Source: Chinchilla lanigera
Taxonomy: Eukaryota; Chordata; Mammalia; Rodentia; Chinchillidae
Assembly (NCBI RefSeq): GCF_000276665.1
Contig: NW_004955446.1
Coordinates: 14,558,398 to 14,622,397, forward strand
Length of the DNA: 64,000 bases
Direction: 5' to 3'
Part shown: piece after piece, positions 1 through 12,052 of the stretch
Position numbering within the stretch: the first letter of the stretch is position 1
Layout: each line of letters opens with the position of its first letter
Made by a program: the position numbers and the translations under genes
Notes under the pieces: model-generated
Seen by the model: only the letters and a program-made list of their open reading frames with translations
What the model was told of the DNA's origin: nothing
Database searches by the model: none

Positions 1-374
1 TTTCTTCTGATGGTGCTTCAGGATCCACCTGAGCAATAGCTATCACTCTGGACAGCTATTACTTCTCTATCGGCTTGGCCACATGTGGTCATCTTTCCCC
101 AGTGTCTAATTTGCTGACTGATGAAAAAGTTTCTTAATTTATCTTTCATACCCAAGAGTATCAAAGTGCTTAGTAAATAAATGTTGGTTGAATAGCATAC
201 AAATCACAGGTAAATGGATGTAACTCCAGACCATACTCGTAATTGAAATAAATCAGACCCATAGGTGTAAACACTGTACTGTCTCACTAGTGTGAGAAAC
301 AGAACAACTAAGTAAGATCCAAAATGTATAATAGATATTGTAAATTGGGAAGAAACTGTTTAAAAGAAGACAAT
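1..374. other. intronic sequence, nothing recognised
   Basis: AT-rich DNA with no reading frame, RNA gene or repeat that I can name. Confidence 0.5.
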
Positions 375-532
375 GCCAGGCGTGGTGGCGCAGGCCTGCA
401 ATCCCAGCACTCCGGAGGCTTAGGCAGGAGGACTGTTGCAAGTTCAAGGCCAGCCTGGGCTACAAAGTGAGCTCAAGGCCAGCCTGAACTGCATAGTGAG
501 ACCCAGCCTCAAAAAGACAAAAAAAAAAAAAC
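375..532 (+). repeat. B1-type SINE with internal duplication
   Basis: A 7SL-derived B1/Alu-like body (GCCAGGCGTGGTGGCGCAGG...AATCCCAGCA) in which the GGCCAGCCTG..CTACA segment occurs twice, followed by an A-rich tail. It accounts for the short open frame over 436-687. Confidence 0.9.
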
Positions 533-540
533 ACAAAAGA

Positions 541-1117
541 AAGAGAGAAAAGACAAACTATGATGGGGGAAACGAGAAAGCAAGAAGGGGAAAAAGGAAA
601 AATGTATTTGAACACAAGATAGTTAAGATAGTTATACTGCTAGGTTCTCTTAGTTCATTGAAAAAGGTTTGTGCTAATATTATTTGAGCAAGATATTATG
701 CCTGTATCTTGTACTCTGAGCAACTATTATGAAGACAAGAATATATTGTAACTCTCCTACTAACCTGTTTTGAAATTGTTTTATTTTTATTCTCTTTAAA
801 ATAAAAAATTAAATTAAAATTAAAACAAAAATCTTGTTAAAACTAGGCATAAAAATAGATGGGTAAAAGCTTGTAGGACTTGCTTTAATAAGCATCTTCT
901 CTATATTTTTTAATACTGAACTGTGTGTTATACAGAGTATTACAGGAGTTAGTACCTGATTTTTCAGGAGAGATAAATAAATAGTGGTAAATAAGATCAT
1001 ACAAATGACTAAATTTTGCCTGGTTATACAGTTATCAAATTTTTTTCTTTATCTCTAGATACATGTTTGACCTATTTCAAATAGAAAACTGTGAAATGGA
1101 ACTGGCATTCTGTTGCT
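541..1117. other. intronic AT-rich sequence, nothing recognised
   Basis: No gene or nameable repeat was seen; very A/T-rich around 780-850. Confidence 0.45.
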
Positions 1118-1290
1118 CGATGATTTTGGACAAATTACTTAATTTCTTTTAATTTTAGTAATCTCAGCTGAAAATAGTAATGATAAATTTTTTCTCACAA
1201 GGTTCTTGGAAGAATTAAATCAAGCATTTTAAAGCCCTCACCACAGGACTTGGCTCCCAGGCACACAGTTACTATTGTTGTAACAGGTTG
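1118..1290 (+). repeat. MIR SINE, decayed
   Basis: The order of MIR landmarks is visible: TTTTGGACAAATTACTTAAT, an AATAGTAATGATAA stretch, a CACAAGGTTCTTGGAAGAAT block, then the end. The copy is diverged and boundaries are approximate. Confidence 0.6.
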
Positions 1291-1702
1291 TCCATTAGTG
1301 GGATGGGCTAGTGGTGTCAACACTGGGCAGAGCTAGGCACTCTGACTGCCAAGACATTTTTCTCTTGTATTTGCTGCCTAGTATTTGGTATTTCAGACCA
1401 AATATGTTACCCAAATCAAAGTAAGTCCTCTAATATTCTGACACTACAGAAAACAGGCATTTTCATTAAACTAGCACTCTAAAGAATGGAGTTTTAATGT
1501 GGGCAATTTTAAGAGAAAATGAAAAGGAAATTTAAAGACTGGTAAACCAAATCCCCACATTTTATCCTAAGTTATAATAATGCTTCTTTTTTTTAATGTT
1601 CTAATGGTTCACTTTTTGTTCTTCATTACTGAGATATTCACTGAAAAATATATCAACAAAATTGTAGGTTGATCAAAATAAAAGTTTAAAAGTAAGTATT
1701 TT

Positions 1703-1866
1703 ATTTATTTATTTATTTAGTCTTTTTTGAGACAGGGTCTCGATATGCAGCTCAGGCTGGCCTTGAGCCCACTCCGTAGCCCAGGCTGGTCTTGAACTTG
1801 CAATGATCCTCAAGCCTCAGCCTCCCCAGTGCTGGGATTACAGGCTTGTGCCACCACGCCCAGCCT
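1703..1866 (-). repeat. B1 SINE with target-site duplication
   Basis: An antisense B1 body ending at ...CCACCACGCCCAGCC, with its tail seen as (ATTT)n at the left. It is flanked by AAAAGTAAGTATTTT (about 1688-1702) and AAAAGCAAGTATTTT (about 1868-1882), a duplication with one mismatch. Confidence 0.9.
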
Positions 1867-2532
1867 AAAAAGCAAGTATTTTCACACCTTAAAAAGAAAA
1901 TAAAATTTTGTAAAATTTACAACAAAACTGTAACACTTGTGGTTCTGCAGGTGAAGAGTGGCTCCAGAGGGGAACCAAAGGTGCCATGTTAGGATAGAAA
2001 GCACAAAGCCAAGCATCCAATAGCTCAAATGAAATACAGCTTGCTAATTATTGCCCATTGAGAAACCCTTCAAAAACGAATTTCCATAAATCTAATCATG
2101 ACTCTGTAACATATATTTTTAAAGTTATATTTTTTAAATGGCTGATCTAGGAAGACGGAAAAGAAAAGGTGGTATCTAAGCAAAAACCTGAATGGAGTAA
2201 GAAAGTGTATACAAAGATGGTCAAGAAACATTCCAGATGTTCCGCAGAACTTGTTTTTCTTTCATACCAGCTTCTCCTCCTGTATTTTGATGTGAATTGC
2301 AGCATTACCTCCTACCACTCAAGACAAAAATCTGAAATTTACCTTTAGAATTTATTTTCAATAACTTTGACCAAAATTCTGCAGCTCAAATCATTTCATA
2401 TTCCAAGAATGGTACTGCCTTTGTTCAGGCTGTCATTTTTTCTCTCACTTTTGTGATATACATTTTAAGTAATCTTCCTGCCTCTTTTAATCCATCCTTG
2501 ATGTGACCAAACTATATTTGTAAAATGGTATA

Positions 2533-2559
2533 CATATATAGATATAGATATAGATATTG
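2533..2559. repeat. (ATAGAT)n-like simple repeat
   Basis: Short TATAGATATAGATATAGATA microsatellite at the tail side of the adjacent B1. Confidence 0.8.
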
Positions 2560-2692
2560 TTTTTGTCTTTCTGAGACAGGGTCTCACTATGTAGTGCCCA
2601 GTCTGTCCTCAAACTTGCAGCAATCTTCCTGCCTCAGCTTCTGGAGTGTGGTGATTACATGACTGCACCACCATTATGCCATTCCCCTGCTT
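2560..2692 (-). repeat. B1 SINE, diverged
   Basis: Antisense B1 features are present: GAGACAGGGTCTCACTATGT, CTTGCAGCAATCTTCCTGCC, then a decayed 5' end. Confidence 0.8.
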
Positions 2693-3375
2693 AACTGATG
2701 CAAATGTTACTCATTCTAGTTAAATCCAAACTCCTTATCCTATAGAGCATTTTAAATGATTTGTTCACCTGCCCTTCCAGTCTTTGCATCTAATTTCTCC
2801 ACACTTTTCACATTTTCAGATAAACTTACTGGCTCTTACTATATAAAGTTCCTCCTAAATGTGACCCCATTCAATATTGTGCTCTTATTTTTTACAAATT
2901 ACCTGTAACAGTGATTTGTTTTCATGTCTGTATTTCTTAAATGCAACATACTAAACAGTTCAAAGTAGTTATCTCCCCTAAATGGATGAAATTATCCCTC
3001 ATAATGACAGATATAATACGGACACTCAATATCTAAGCTACATCTCAGGCAAAAGGTTCTTTTCTCAAACTCTCAGAACCATCATACATAATATGTAATT
3101 CAACATACTCTGACACAAAACATAAACAGCTAGACTTATTTCCATGGAAATTCATGATGTAAAAACACAATAATCCTTTCCCAACTAAGAGATTTTTATT
3201 ATGTAGGGCTTATAAGTATACTCTTTGAATTCTACATTTGTTTTTTAGTAAGAATTTCAATTCCAGAATACATGAATCGCAGTCCTTATGGGTCACTATT
3301 AAGGATACTTTAAAGTTGATTTAGTCATGAGGAATAAAAAAAGAAAGTAAAATTTGTGACAAATTAAGAGACAAA
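2693..3375. other. intronic sequence, nothing recognised
   Basis: No coding or RNA signal; not assignable to a repeat family by eye. Confidence 0.4.
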
Positions 3376-3483
3376 GGGGCTGGGGATTTAGCTCAGCGGC
3401 AAAAGCGCCTGCCTGGCAAGCGCGAGGTCGTGAGTTCGGTTCCCGGTACCGGAGAAAAACAAAAAAACAAACAAACAAAAAAA
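3376..3483 (+). repeat. ID-type tRNA-derived SINE (copy 1)
   Basis: Starts GGGGCTGGGGATTTAGCTCA, with pol III A-box (TAGCTCAGCGG) and B-box-like (GTTCGGTTCC) sequences and a 3' GGTACCGGAGAAAAAC followed by an A-rich tail. Flanks AAGAGACAAA and AAGAAACAAA form a near-perfect target duplication. Little divergence from the other four copies indicates a young family. Confidence 0.93.
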
Positions 3484-3493
3484 AAGAAACAAA

Positions 3494-5003
3494 GGAAAAT
3501 TAACTCTAGAAAAAACTATCTGACATCTCAGAGGAGAAAGATTCAACTTGTTAATTGAAGGAACAATGAAAGTGAAATCCAGTCATAAAATTAGCAAGAT
3601 ATTTAACATATAAATGGGAGACCATGAATAGCAAAATGTAATTTGAGATGTACCATCTCCACAGCAAAGTAAAATGATTTGCATGCTTCTCATTTATTGA
3701 GACGGTAGCATATCTTTATATAAAGCATCTGATGGGAAATGGAAATTTACAATAGATTTGAGAAGGTTAAGGTATTATTGATAATGATCCATCACACATA
3801 CAATCCTTAATGTTAAGGCACAGCAGTTGGAATGAGACTACTATATATGATATCCAGATTTATGGTTCACTTTTTAAAATAAAAAAATTACTAGAATTCA
3901 TTTCCTTTTCTTATTATTTTGCTATTTCTCCTTATGAACTAATAAGTGCACTCTTGATAATGATATAAAGGCTTTTTAAAAACAAGAATAAAAATTTTTA
4001 AAATACGCTTAAAATCCATAAAAATAAGCTTTTTATTGGAGGTTTAATAGATGGTTAGGTATGACTAGTTAACTCTTTGAATTTATTTTTCCCTATGGCT
4101 GATGACCCCAGGCAAATGTCCTAGCCATGGAAAAATAAGATACTGCCCGTGTTTGTATCACATTTTATTATGCACAGCAATCATGGAGATGTTGGTACAA
4201 GCAGGTTCTCACTCAGTAGTGCCCCGGGCCCTGCTAATTCCCAAGGATGGTGCTGGACAATGGAACCAATTTCGAACAGAAAGACTTCAATCAGTAGTTT
4301 TTATAGCCTTGATGTCTATTGGAGTCACCTATGTATCTGTTAAAAAACAAAGCAAACAAACACAAAGCACCACTTAGTTAGTTTAGGTGCTGTTTAAGAA
4401 CTCCCAAAGCAAAGCTAATAGGCAGTTAAATTTAAGAAGCTCTGGCCTAAAATGCACTAGATCTAGTTCTAGTTCACCTAGGTACTGTGCAGATTGTGAC
4501 AGTGGATGCTAAAAACGAAATTCAGACATGACCACTTACTACAAATTATCAGATTTTAACTTTAATAATCTTATTGGCTTCCTTTCTATATTCCTAAATT
4601 ATTTAGTGAAATACCTTTAATATATTTAGGGGTTTATATTCATGGAATTATAGTGAAATGGCAATCTGAATTATTTTTAGGAGGTAGATATATAAAAGCA
4701 TAAATATATGATTTTAAAGTGCTAGTCTCCAACATCAGAAAGATTCAGACTACTTAGGAAGTTTATCAAAAATAATCCCAAACCTGCCATACCATGAAGA
4801 AGGACTACACTTAATATACAAGCAAGAGTTTACTTAATATCCCTACTTGAGGTAGGCATCACTGATTCAACAGTTACAAATTAATGTCACTTTAGACCTT
4901 TCCTAATTATTTGATAAGCTGAGGTTTGTAAAAAGTCAAGATGCAATTCCACTGCCAAAGCTCCCTTCACAACTCTTAGAAATGAAAAACAAAAATACTG
5001 TTA
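3494..5003. other. intronic sequence with one 91-codon open frame of unknown meaning
   Basis: The open frame at 4102-4377 (+) and its overlapping frame-shifted shadow show no domain, signal or match I recognise. They lie in intron 1 antisense to both genes. I regard them as chance. The rest is AT-rich with no recognisable repeat. Confidence 0.4.
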
Positions 5004-5152
5004 ATGAGCTAGTGTGATGGTGCACGCCTGTAATCCCAGCACAAGGGAGGCTGAGCCAGGAGGATCACGGCAAATTTGAGGCTAGCTGGGGATACATCCT
5101 GAGTTTTACGAAAAGACCCTGTCTCAAACGACCAAAACAAACAAACAAACAA
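5004..5152 (+). repeat. B1 SINE
   Basis: GGTGCACGCCTGTAATCCCA body through GACCCTGTCTCAAACGACC and an (AAAC)n tail. It explains the 3' half of the minus-strand open frame at 5009-5392. Confidence 0.88.
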
Positions 5153-6154
5153 CTTCATAAAAAGTATTTTAAACCCTGTAGTATTTGCAGAAATAAAAAT
5201 TATAGTAAAGAGTACTGGCGTATAACTGTTATGTAGTAACTTACTTGATTTTTTTGAAAATGTTTTTTCACACCTAAAATGGTCCAGAAAGAATGTGAAA
5301 GCACAGACTAACCCCACATACAAATATAAAACAAAATTAAATATTACTTGAACAAGCCAAGATAAATACATTTTAAATAAACAGTATGGCAATGTTTCAG
5401 TGCAAAGAACTGGAAATTCAGATTGGAGACTGCTTCCAGTTTTACCACTGATTAGTCACATATAAAGCAAACCACATACTCTCATTTTAAAGAGAGGCCT
5501 CAAAGAGATTATCTTGAGAATCTCTAGTAAATCAAAGCTCTACAATCTCAAAATAATTAAGTGGTTCTCCAAAGCAAGTATGTTTAATATGAGCAACAAG
5601 AAAGTACTAAGAATATTTTTAACATGTTTCGTTTACAAATATTTTAAGAGAAACACTAACTTATCTTCAAATTTATTAACTATCATTTAAAATAACAAAT
5701 ACATTAAAATCTAAAAAACTAATTGGGAGTGTGTGAGGGAGGTGAGGAGAAAAGGCATAATTACATGAAATGGAAGAACACTGTATGTAAATAATGTAAA
5801 TTTAGGATAATGAAACAAAAAATTTTTCATAGGAACACTACCTCAAAGCATACAATAGGGGATTTTATGACCTAACCCAAGCATAAGTATTTTTATTAGA
5901 TACACAAAATTTTTCTAAGTACTACAAATAAAAATTAATCTAATTAGTAAAGAGAGAAGTACATGGGAATTATTTCCTTTTAGTTTATTGTTTAGATTGA
6001 ATACATGTTCTGCAAACCATGAAACACCAAGTGTTACCCAACACATGAAAAATCCCAGCATGATCAAAAAATGCCACTCTTGGAGCTTGTCACAGTATGC
6101 CAAGAAAATGTCACAGTGAGGAAGTCAGGCACGAGTTGTCTCAAGTTTCAATTA
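5153..6154. other. PELO 3' flank and 3' UTR region
   Basis: AT-rich DNA downstream of the PELO stop on the minus strand; it should contain the 3' UTR and cleavage site. Nothing else was recognised. Confidence 0.5.
5984..5989 (-). terminator. candidate PELO polyadenylation signal
   Basis: The plus-strand TTTATT here reads AATAAA on the minus strand, 166 nt beyond the PELO stop codon. It is the first canonical hexamer noticed downstream. A second one lies near 5892-5897. The choice is inferred; AT-rich DNA gives such hexamers by chance. Confidence 0.35.
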
Positions 6155-7593
6155 CTAATCCTCTTCAGAGCTAGAATCATCCTCTTGGTCAGAAAGTTCA
6201 GGGACAGGGAAGCGGAGAATGGCAGCTACTCCAGTCAATTGGCTGAGCTGTTCCCCAGACACATGAAGACTAGAGAATATCCTAACTGTGCCTGCGTTCT
6301 CTTTCACACTGTCCACCAGCCTCACATACCGACTGCGCGTGGCTACATCCTGGTGCCTGAAGAGCTCATCACTGATGAGCAATGTGTCAACTGCCATGGC
6401 TTCATTGGCCTTCTCCACCTGCTTGAGTCCATAGAAAGCCCGGTCGGGTTCATGTTGTAACATTTTATAGAAGTCATCTAAGGCTTTTACTTCCCCAGCA
6501 GCTTTAGTGTCTGAAAGACGGCTAGCTACAGAAGGGTCACAAAGGGCCTCTTTCAGGGAGTACTTGTGTCCAGAGGAGGCATGGACCTAGAATCACAATT
6601 ATAAAAGACAAAAGAATCTCTGAGAGCATCCATTCACCAGCCCACAATAACTTAAAGCCAAAAGCCTTAATAAGACTTTACATATTTAACGACTTCGCCA
6701 GTTTACCATATAAAAGTGCTACATGTGTACAATTTTCATGTCATTATCTCATTTACAATTCCACCTAAGTTTCTTCTCTGATTTTTCCCAATTTTAAAAC
6801 GTAAGGCGCAGTTTGCAGCAAGCGCTCTAACTACTCTTAACTATCTCTGAGCAAACACTCTTTTTACCTGAAGGAACTTGGACCGATTTTCCAGGAGAAC
6901 TTTGTTGTCCGTCTTCACCGCTTGCTGAAACATGTAGTCGCAGAACTGCTCCCGCACAAACCCTGGGCTGGCCACCAGCACGCACTTTACAACATCGAAG
7001 TTGATGTGGCGTTGGATGGCTTGGACCACCTGCTCGTAGAACCGCTCTAAGGCTCGGTCATGCTGGGAGCAGTTGCCTTTCCGCTTCCTCGGGATGTTCA
7101 CCTCCACCTTGGCCCGGGTGAGGGTCATGCTGGGAGTGACTAAGCAGATATGGGCGAGGCCTTCCTGCATGACCACGGCCGCCACATCAGCACTCCAGGC
7201 TGGGTCGCAGGCTTGCTCGATGCGCTCCAGAACCACACTGTCCCACTGCTTCTTTGCCAGGGTGAACTGGCGGTTGGGCTCCAGCTCTATGGTGTGGTAC
7301 GCCCCCATCTTGACATACTCGTTCTCCTGGATGTTAGTCCCCTTCACCCTCAGCTGGCAGGCTTGCGAGTCAAAGTCGATGGCCTCCACGCAGAGGGTGA
7401 GGGTGGTGCGGACCCGGTTGCTTCCCACGCTGCCCGTGGAGGACTCGGTCTGCACCTTGCGGATGGTGGAGGCGCGCAGGCTGTCGCCCACCTGCACTAG
7501 ATTGTAGGTGTGCCACATGTCCTCAGGCTCCTCGGGGACCAGAGTCACCTGGCCCGCGTTGTCCTTCTCAATGTCCTTCCTCACAAGCCTCAT
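6155..7593 (-). CDS. PELO: Pelota (mRNA surveillance and ribosome rescue factor), complete, two coding exons
   Basis: The CDS joins exon 7593-6868 (242 codons) to exon 6586-6155 (143 codons plus TAG), 385 residues in all, the usual mammalian length. The 281-nt intron has a GT donor at 6867 after residues FLQ and an AG acceptor at 6587 before VHASSGHK; the join is between codons. Pelota is an eRF1 paralogue that enters the empty A site of stalled 80S ribosomes with HBS1L and, with ABCE1, splits them (no-go and non-stop decay, cytoplasm). The three expected regions are present: an N-terminal Sm-like domain (about 1-130) with the decoding-centre loop near 48-64, a central domain (about 135-265) lacking the eRF1 GGQ motif, and a C-terminal domain (about 270-370). 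A basic PRKRKG stretch lies at 168-173 and an acidic serine-rich tail ends in SSSEED. An in-frame ATG at 7623 would add ten residues, but the ATG at 7593 has G at -3 and matches the family start. No frameshift or stop is seen. It lies inside ITGA1 intron 1, same strand. Confidence 0.97.
6587..6867 (-). other. PELO: PELO coding intron
   Basis: This 281-nt intron starts GTAAAA (6867 downward) and ends TTCTAG (acceptor AG at 6588-6587). Removing it restores the Pelota reading frame exactly, in phase 0. Confidence 0.93.
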
Positions 7594-7599
7594 GGCCTT

Positions 7600-8060
7600 A
7601 CCAGGGGCTCCACTGGCGAGCAAAAGGTACGGAGATGGTTCCCGACCGGAAAGGTGCAGGGCAGGGGAAAGGCAATCTCGGCCTGGAAGGGGGCGGGCCC
7701 GGGAAGTATGGACGCGTGCCTGGGGGGAAGGAAATATTCTAGAACTGACTCACACAATCGAGGGGAGCACTTACTCTTGCCCCTTCTTTTCTCAGTCTCC
7801 CGGCGCAGCGCGCCAAACCGACCTGCGTGCGGGGCGCCGCTGGGAACTCGGACCTTTCAGGAGTTCCAACCACCAACACCGAGCGAGTAGGGGCCGCAAG
7901 GAGCGCGCATGCGCGGCGCGGCACGTCTCCCGCGCACGCTTACGTCCCGACGGAGGGCGGGGCCTCCGTTTGCGCGCGCAAGCGTACGAAAGGAGGAGGA
8001 GCTCCGCGGGAGTAAATGCTGAGGTGCTGCCAGGGTTTTTGACGAAAGCCTCTTTCTAAC
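7600..8060 (-). promoter_or_regulatory. CpG-rich promoter-like segment upstream of the PELO coding exon
   Basis: This segment is GC-rich with many CpGs, unlike the AT-rich surroundings. It contains a perfect palindromic NRF1-type site GCGCATGCGC (7905-7914) and a GC box GGGCGGGGCC (7955-7964), and no TATA box near the ATG. It looks like a housekeeping promoter able to drive PELO on its own. The motifs are seen directly; promoter activity is inferred. Confidence 0.7.
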
Positions 8061-9469
8061 GGTGAACTTGGGGTTCCGAAGTTTTCTCTTCCACTCTTGT
8101 TTGTGAAGAATGAAGGAGTGAGTGAAAATACTATTTTTAGCTAGGTGTGGTGTGTTTGCCACTCTGTACTGCGGCTCTCGGCGTAAGTCCAATTTCACAA
8201 CTTACTTAAAAGTAAAGGGCGCTCTCAGAAGCGCAGATGTGGCCTGGTGTTCCAAGTGTGCTCGCTCTGGCTCATTCCTCATCCTCACTCAGACGCGACA
8301 GACCTATTGCAGTTTATATTTTCGGAAGCGGCTTCTAAGAACAGTTAGTCACGTTCGATCTGGGGCTCTGAGCAAAGGGTCCAGCTGTTTTCTGCGCTGA
8401 GTTACTGTTTCTGCAGAATCCAGTTAACCCAGATGTTAAAGCACTGATCCCAGAGAAGGAAACTATGTGTGGAATTTACCCCTGGGTGGACCTCCCAGTG
8501 GCCTGACCTGAAGTCCTGGGAATCCCAGAATCCAAATTTGGCAAGCTCAGCTTTCCTCAGCTCAGTAACCTGTGACATGTTGGGGGTGGGGATAGTTTGG
8601 CATTTGGCTTCAGTGCCAGAGGTGGGGTAAAAGCTGAGGATATGGGAAGCGGAGGTGAATTGATCTAATTATGACTGACCCCGAAAGAATGGCTGCAGAA
8701 GCGATTTTAAAAAATATTCTTGAACGACATTTTTTATTGCAGAGTAGGGGTGGAGAACTGCGATTGCGTCCTTAAAAGGCCAGAAAGGAGGGAAGAGAAA
8801 AAGATTTTTTTTTTTTCTTGGAAATTTAGATGGAATGTAAATAGAGGAGCCCTGCACACATCTCATTATCTTTCCTATGTTTTGCGTCTAGATTTTTAAA
8901 GTGAAGTTCACCAGCCTGAGCTTGTTTGTGAGGCAGGAATAAAAGGGAGGAATTTGACTCTGGCACAGGTTTGGTAATTTTAATTCAAGTGTCAGTTATC
9001 TTCCTCAGAAATTGTCAGGGACAAGGACCCTTCCAAGTCTCTCTGTCACATTAGAACTGCCATTTATTGTTTGGCCTTCCTGCCCTCTTTTTTTCGATCG
9101 TCTTTCTATCTCTCTTACTCTTTATCTTTTATCATACCAAATGTTCTAAGTTAACTTATACTGCTTCTTTCTCCAATTCCACGAGAATTTAGAAGCTTTT
9201 CAAAGCTGGAAAGGATCACACTGAAGTATGAAGGTGTCAGGCCTCTCCAACGCATATGGTATTATTTTAAAAGGATCTTGTTAACTTTGAATTCTTAACT
9301 AGTAGAGTAGAAGTATACATGTGTATGTGTGTGGCGGGGGAAGAGAAGCAAGACTTTTCAGCTAGGAGCTTTGAAATGTTCCTTGATAACTTTCTGAAGA
9401 AAATTCATCTCCAGAGTCTACCAAGGATTTAAAAAACACAGAATCAAAGTGGTAGGCACACAATAGGAT
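8061..9469. other. intron 1 sequence upstream of the PELO CpG segment
   Basis: CpG content declines after about 8400. Open frames near 8122-8400 are GC-driven and show no homology. No repeat was recognised. Confidence 0.4.
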
Positions 9470-9700
9470 ATTAATAAAAGGTTTTTATTAAAGAATTACC
9501 ACTTATTGAATATTCAGTAAACACTTGTCCTATTCTCTTTCTGATCCTACCCTTTAAAGTAAATATTTGTTATCCTAATTTTATAGACTAAAAGGAATAT
9601 TGGAGAAGTTAAGAAATGTGTTCAAGATCACATAACTAGCATTCAAATTCAGGCCTGCCTAACTGCATATTCTCTGCACTACCACTATGCTGTTTTATAA
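9470..9700 (-). repeat. MIR SINE, decayed, antisense
   Basis: The antisense MIR order is visible: TTATAGACTAAAAGGAATATT, AGAAGTTAAGAAATGTGTTC, CAAGATCACATAACTAGCAT, then TTCTCTGCACTACCACTATG. Confidence 0.65.
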
Positions 9701-12052
9701 ATGCTTGTAATCAGCTCTGCAAATGCAATTATGTACTGTTATTTATGGCCACTTCCCTCAGCTGTCACTTTTACTGGGTAAAAAAACAAAGCTTAGCTTT
9801 GAGTCTAGGAGATCTGAAAAGCACTCGTCCCTTCCCTGATTTCTGTACCTCTTCAAATTATTATGACGCTCTTTCCATCCACAGTTTTCCTCCTGCCCTG
9901 CCTACACCATCTTTAAGAATCATCTAACTTTATTTTAGAAAAATGTGCATATGTTCATTTCTACATTTGAAACCTGTATAAAAACTCATATTAACTTCCA
10001 ATTTTGTTTTTTGTTATTGTAGGGCAAACCTTTTGGAGGTGTCTCTAAATATCAGTGTGCTTCAGTGATTGAACATACATTTTTCACAGAATTACTGTTT
10101 GATCCAAAACATCTGCAACACTTTAGAGCTTGTCTTCCTTTTGTAACTTGAGCTTATTGTTAAATGATCTGATGCTTTCTCCCAGACTTTATGTTATGGC
10201 TTAGTACTTCTAGACCTAGTATTACACTTTTATTCTGAGTTATTTTGGGTTCCAGTTCCTCATTAATTTAAGTCACAAATTCCTGACACTCAAGCATCCA
10301 TTCTATGGTCTTAAAATCTTGATAGCCCACTCAAACCCTCAGGGTACTCTACATTATACTGTGAGAGTAATCTTTGTTATGTATGCATCCTAGGGAATTT
10401 CTCCTTTGCTACATCAGCTCATAATATATTTAAATTGTTACTTCTTTTCTTCTTTGATTCCATATATTCTGTTCATCCATAAGGGCAACTTAAATGTTAT
10501 CTGAAATGAAAGCCATGCATCATATCAATTTGAGTAAACATAGTGTCTCTTTTACTGAACTCTGGATGAATTCTTGTATTCCTCCAGTCTCCTGCAAAAT
10601 TTCTTGTATAAGGTAGGTACTCATACGTGAATAGTAAAGTAGGGGGCGTGAGATGTAAAATGTGTTAACTATATTAACATTATCACAGACACTTCTTGAG
10701 CTAGTGATATTGTTATCAAATATAATTAGCTTAAAAACTGGTTATAAACTTATTTTCACTTTTACAAAATAAGTAAAATTACAAGAAAAAGACATGGGTT
10801 GGCTCTGTTGTTTTAAATTATAATTTTGTAATTATTTATTGGGTCTTTGAAAACAGTCCTGTATATAGGGTAGTTTTAATTATGTCTGTTTTCCTATAAG
10901 ATTTTATCTATTTTAATGCCTCCAGAACAAAAAAACCTCAGTCTTGTTACCTTCAAATGTTTTTAATTTGTTATTTTTGAGACATTTCCAGTGCAAATTG
11001 GGCTAGAAGTCAAGAGGATTGTAGTTCTTACCCTTCAGTTGTTTTTACTGTAACTTTTGGCAGCATTCAGTCTCTTTGAAATTCAATTTCTTTTATATGA
11101 AAATTGAGGAAATTCCATAATTAAAATCAGTGTAATTGTAAAAATTATGCTGCAACCTTTAGAAAAATTTAAATAACACCTATAATCTTACTCATCTGTT
11201 TTCATTGTTACATCCTATCTTTTGACTTTGATTCTGACGTTCATTTTAATGGTACAAGACTGATTCCAAGTTTGATGTTTATACATCTAAGTTAATCTAT
11301 CCGGAAACAGTATTCCATAAACTTTACGTACGTCCTTCAACTGCTGTAAACCTAAATTATTTTTACCTATACTGTAAATACATTATGTATTTGTCCTGAT
11401 CCTCTAATTTGACCATCCTTATGAGGTTCTAATGAGATTCTGATACTTTGTAAATTAAAGAGCTGCATAAACATGTGAATTTCTAAATCTAAATAGACCA
11501 AAGCAAGAAGTGAGGGCTCACTTTAACATGATCACAATTACTTGGAAAGATAACTGGTTTGCTAGGGTTGACTAATGGACATTCTGTTAGGTGAATTTAT
11601 TTAACACCTCTTTTCCAAACTTTAGGTTAGCCCTACTGTATGAACAGGTTCATATATCTCACTGGTGAACTGCATTACACTACTTCCTATAAAACAATAT
11701 GGCAGAAATGATTTGTGCAACAGTAGCAAATATTACAGGCTCCTGAGAAATGAATATCTTGTTGGAATACCGTGTGCTTAGTAGTATCTCTTAAATAGTA
11801 GGGTCTGTGTAAGATGTGGATATATATATATATCCATGTTTCATTTTCCAGAAGCATAAATGTGATCTTTTCAGCTCTCTTTTTAAACCACTTCAGAGCC
11901 CCTTCCAGTGTTGCTTCTGTGTATATTTATTGCATACCTTGAGACTCTAAAAGCAGAGACTACCTTTCATTTCTCTTTGTGTTCCTAGAACCTAGTGTAA
12001 GTGGTACATAATCATATGTATATGAAAAAATTAGTGGTCATTTGTTCTCTTT
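9701..12052. other. intron 1, mostly unassigned AT-rich sequence
   Basis: No gene seen. A perfect 20-bp palindrome TGGATATATATATATATCCA lies at 11817-11836. No recognisable SINE or LTR over these 2.3 kb, which is long for this window and may be partly ancestral unique sequence. Confidence 0.4.

Noticed and set aside
3388..3440. tRNA gene candidate (A and B boxes)
   Set aside because: It is the tRNA-derived head of an ID SINE with A tail and target duplication; the same applies to the other four sense copies.
4102..4377. 91-codon open frame as a small gene
   Set aside because: No recognisable domain, no promoter or splice context, and an overlapping equal-quality frame; treated as chance.
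6071..6460. 129-codon plus-strand open frame
   Set aside because: Antisense shadow of the last PELO coding exon.
7073..8059. Several plus-strand open frames of 116-183 codons
   Set aside because: They are antisense shadows of PELO coding exon 2 and of its GC-rich promoter.
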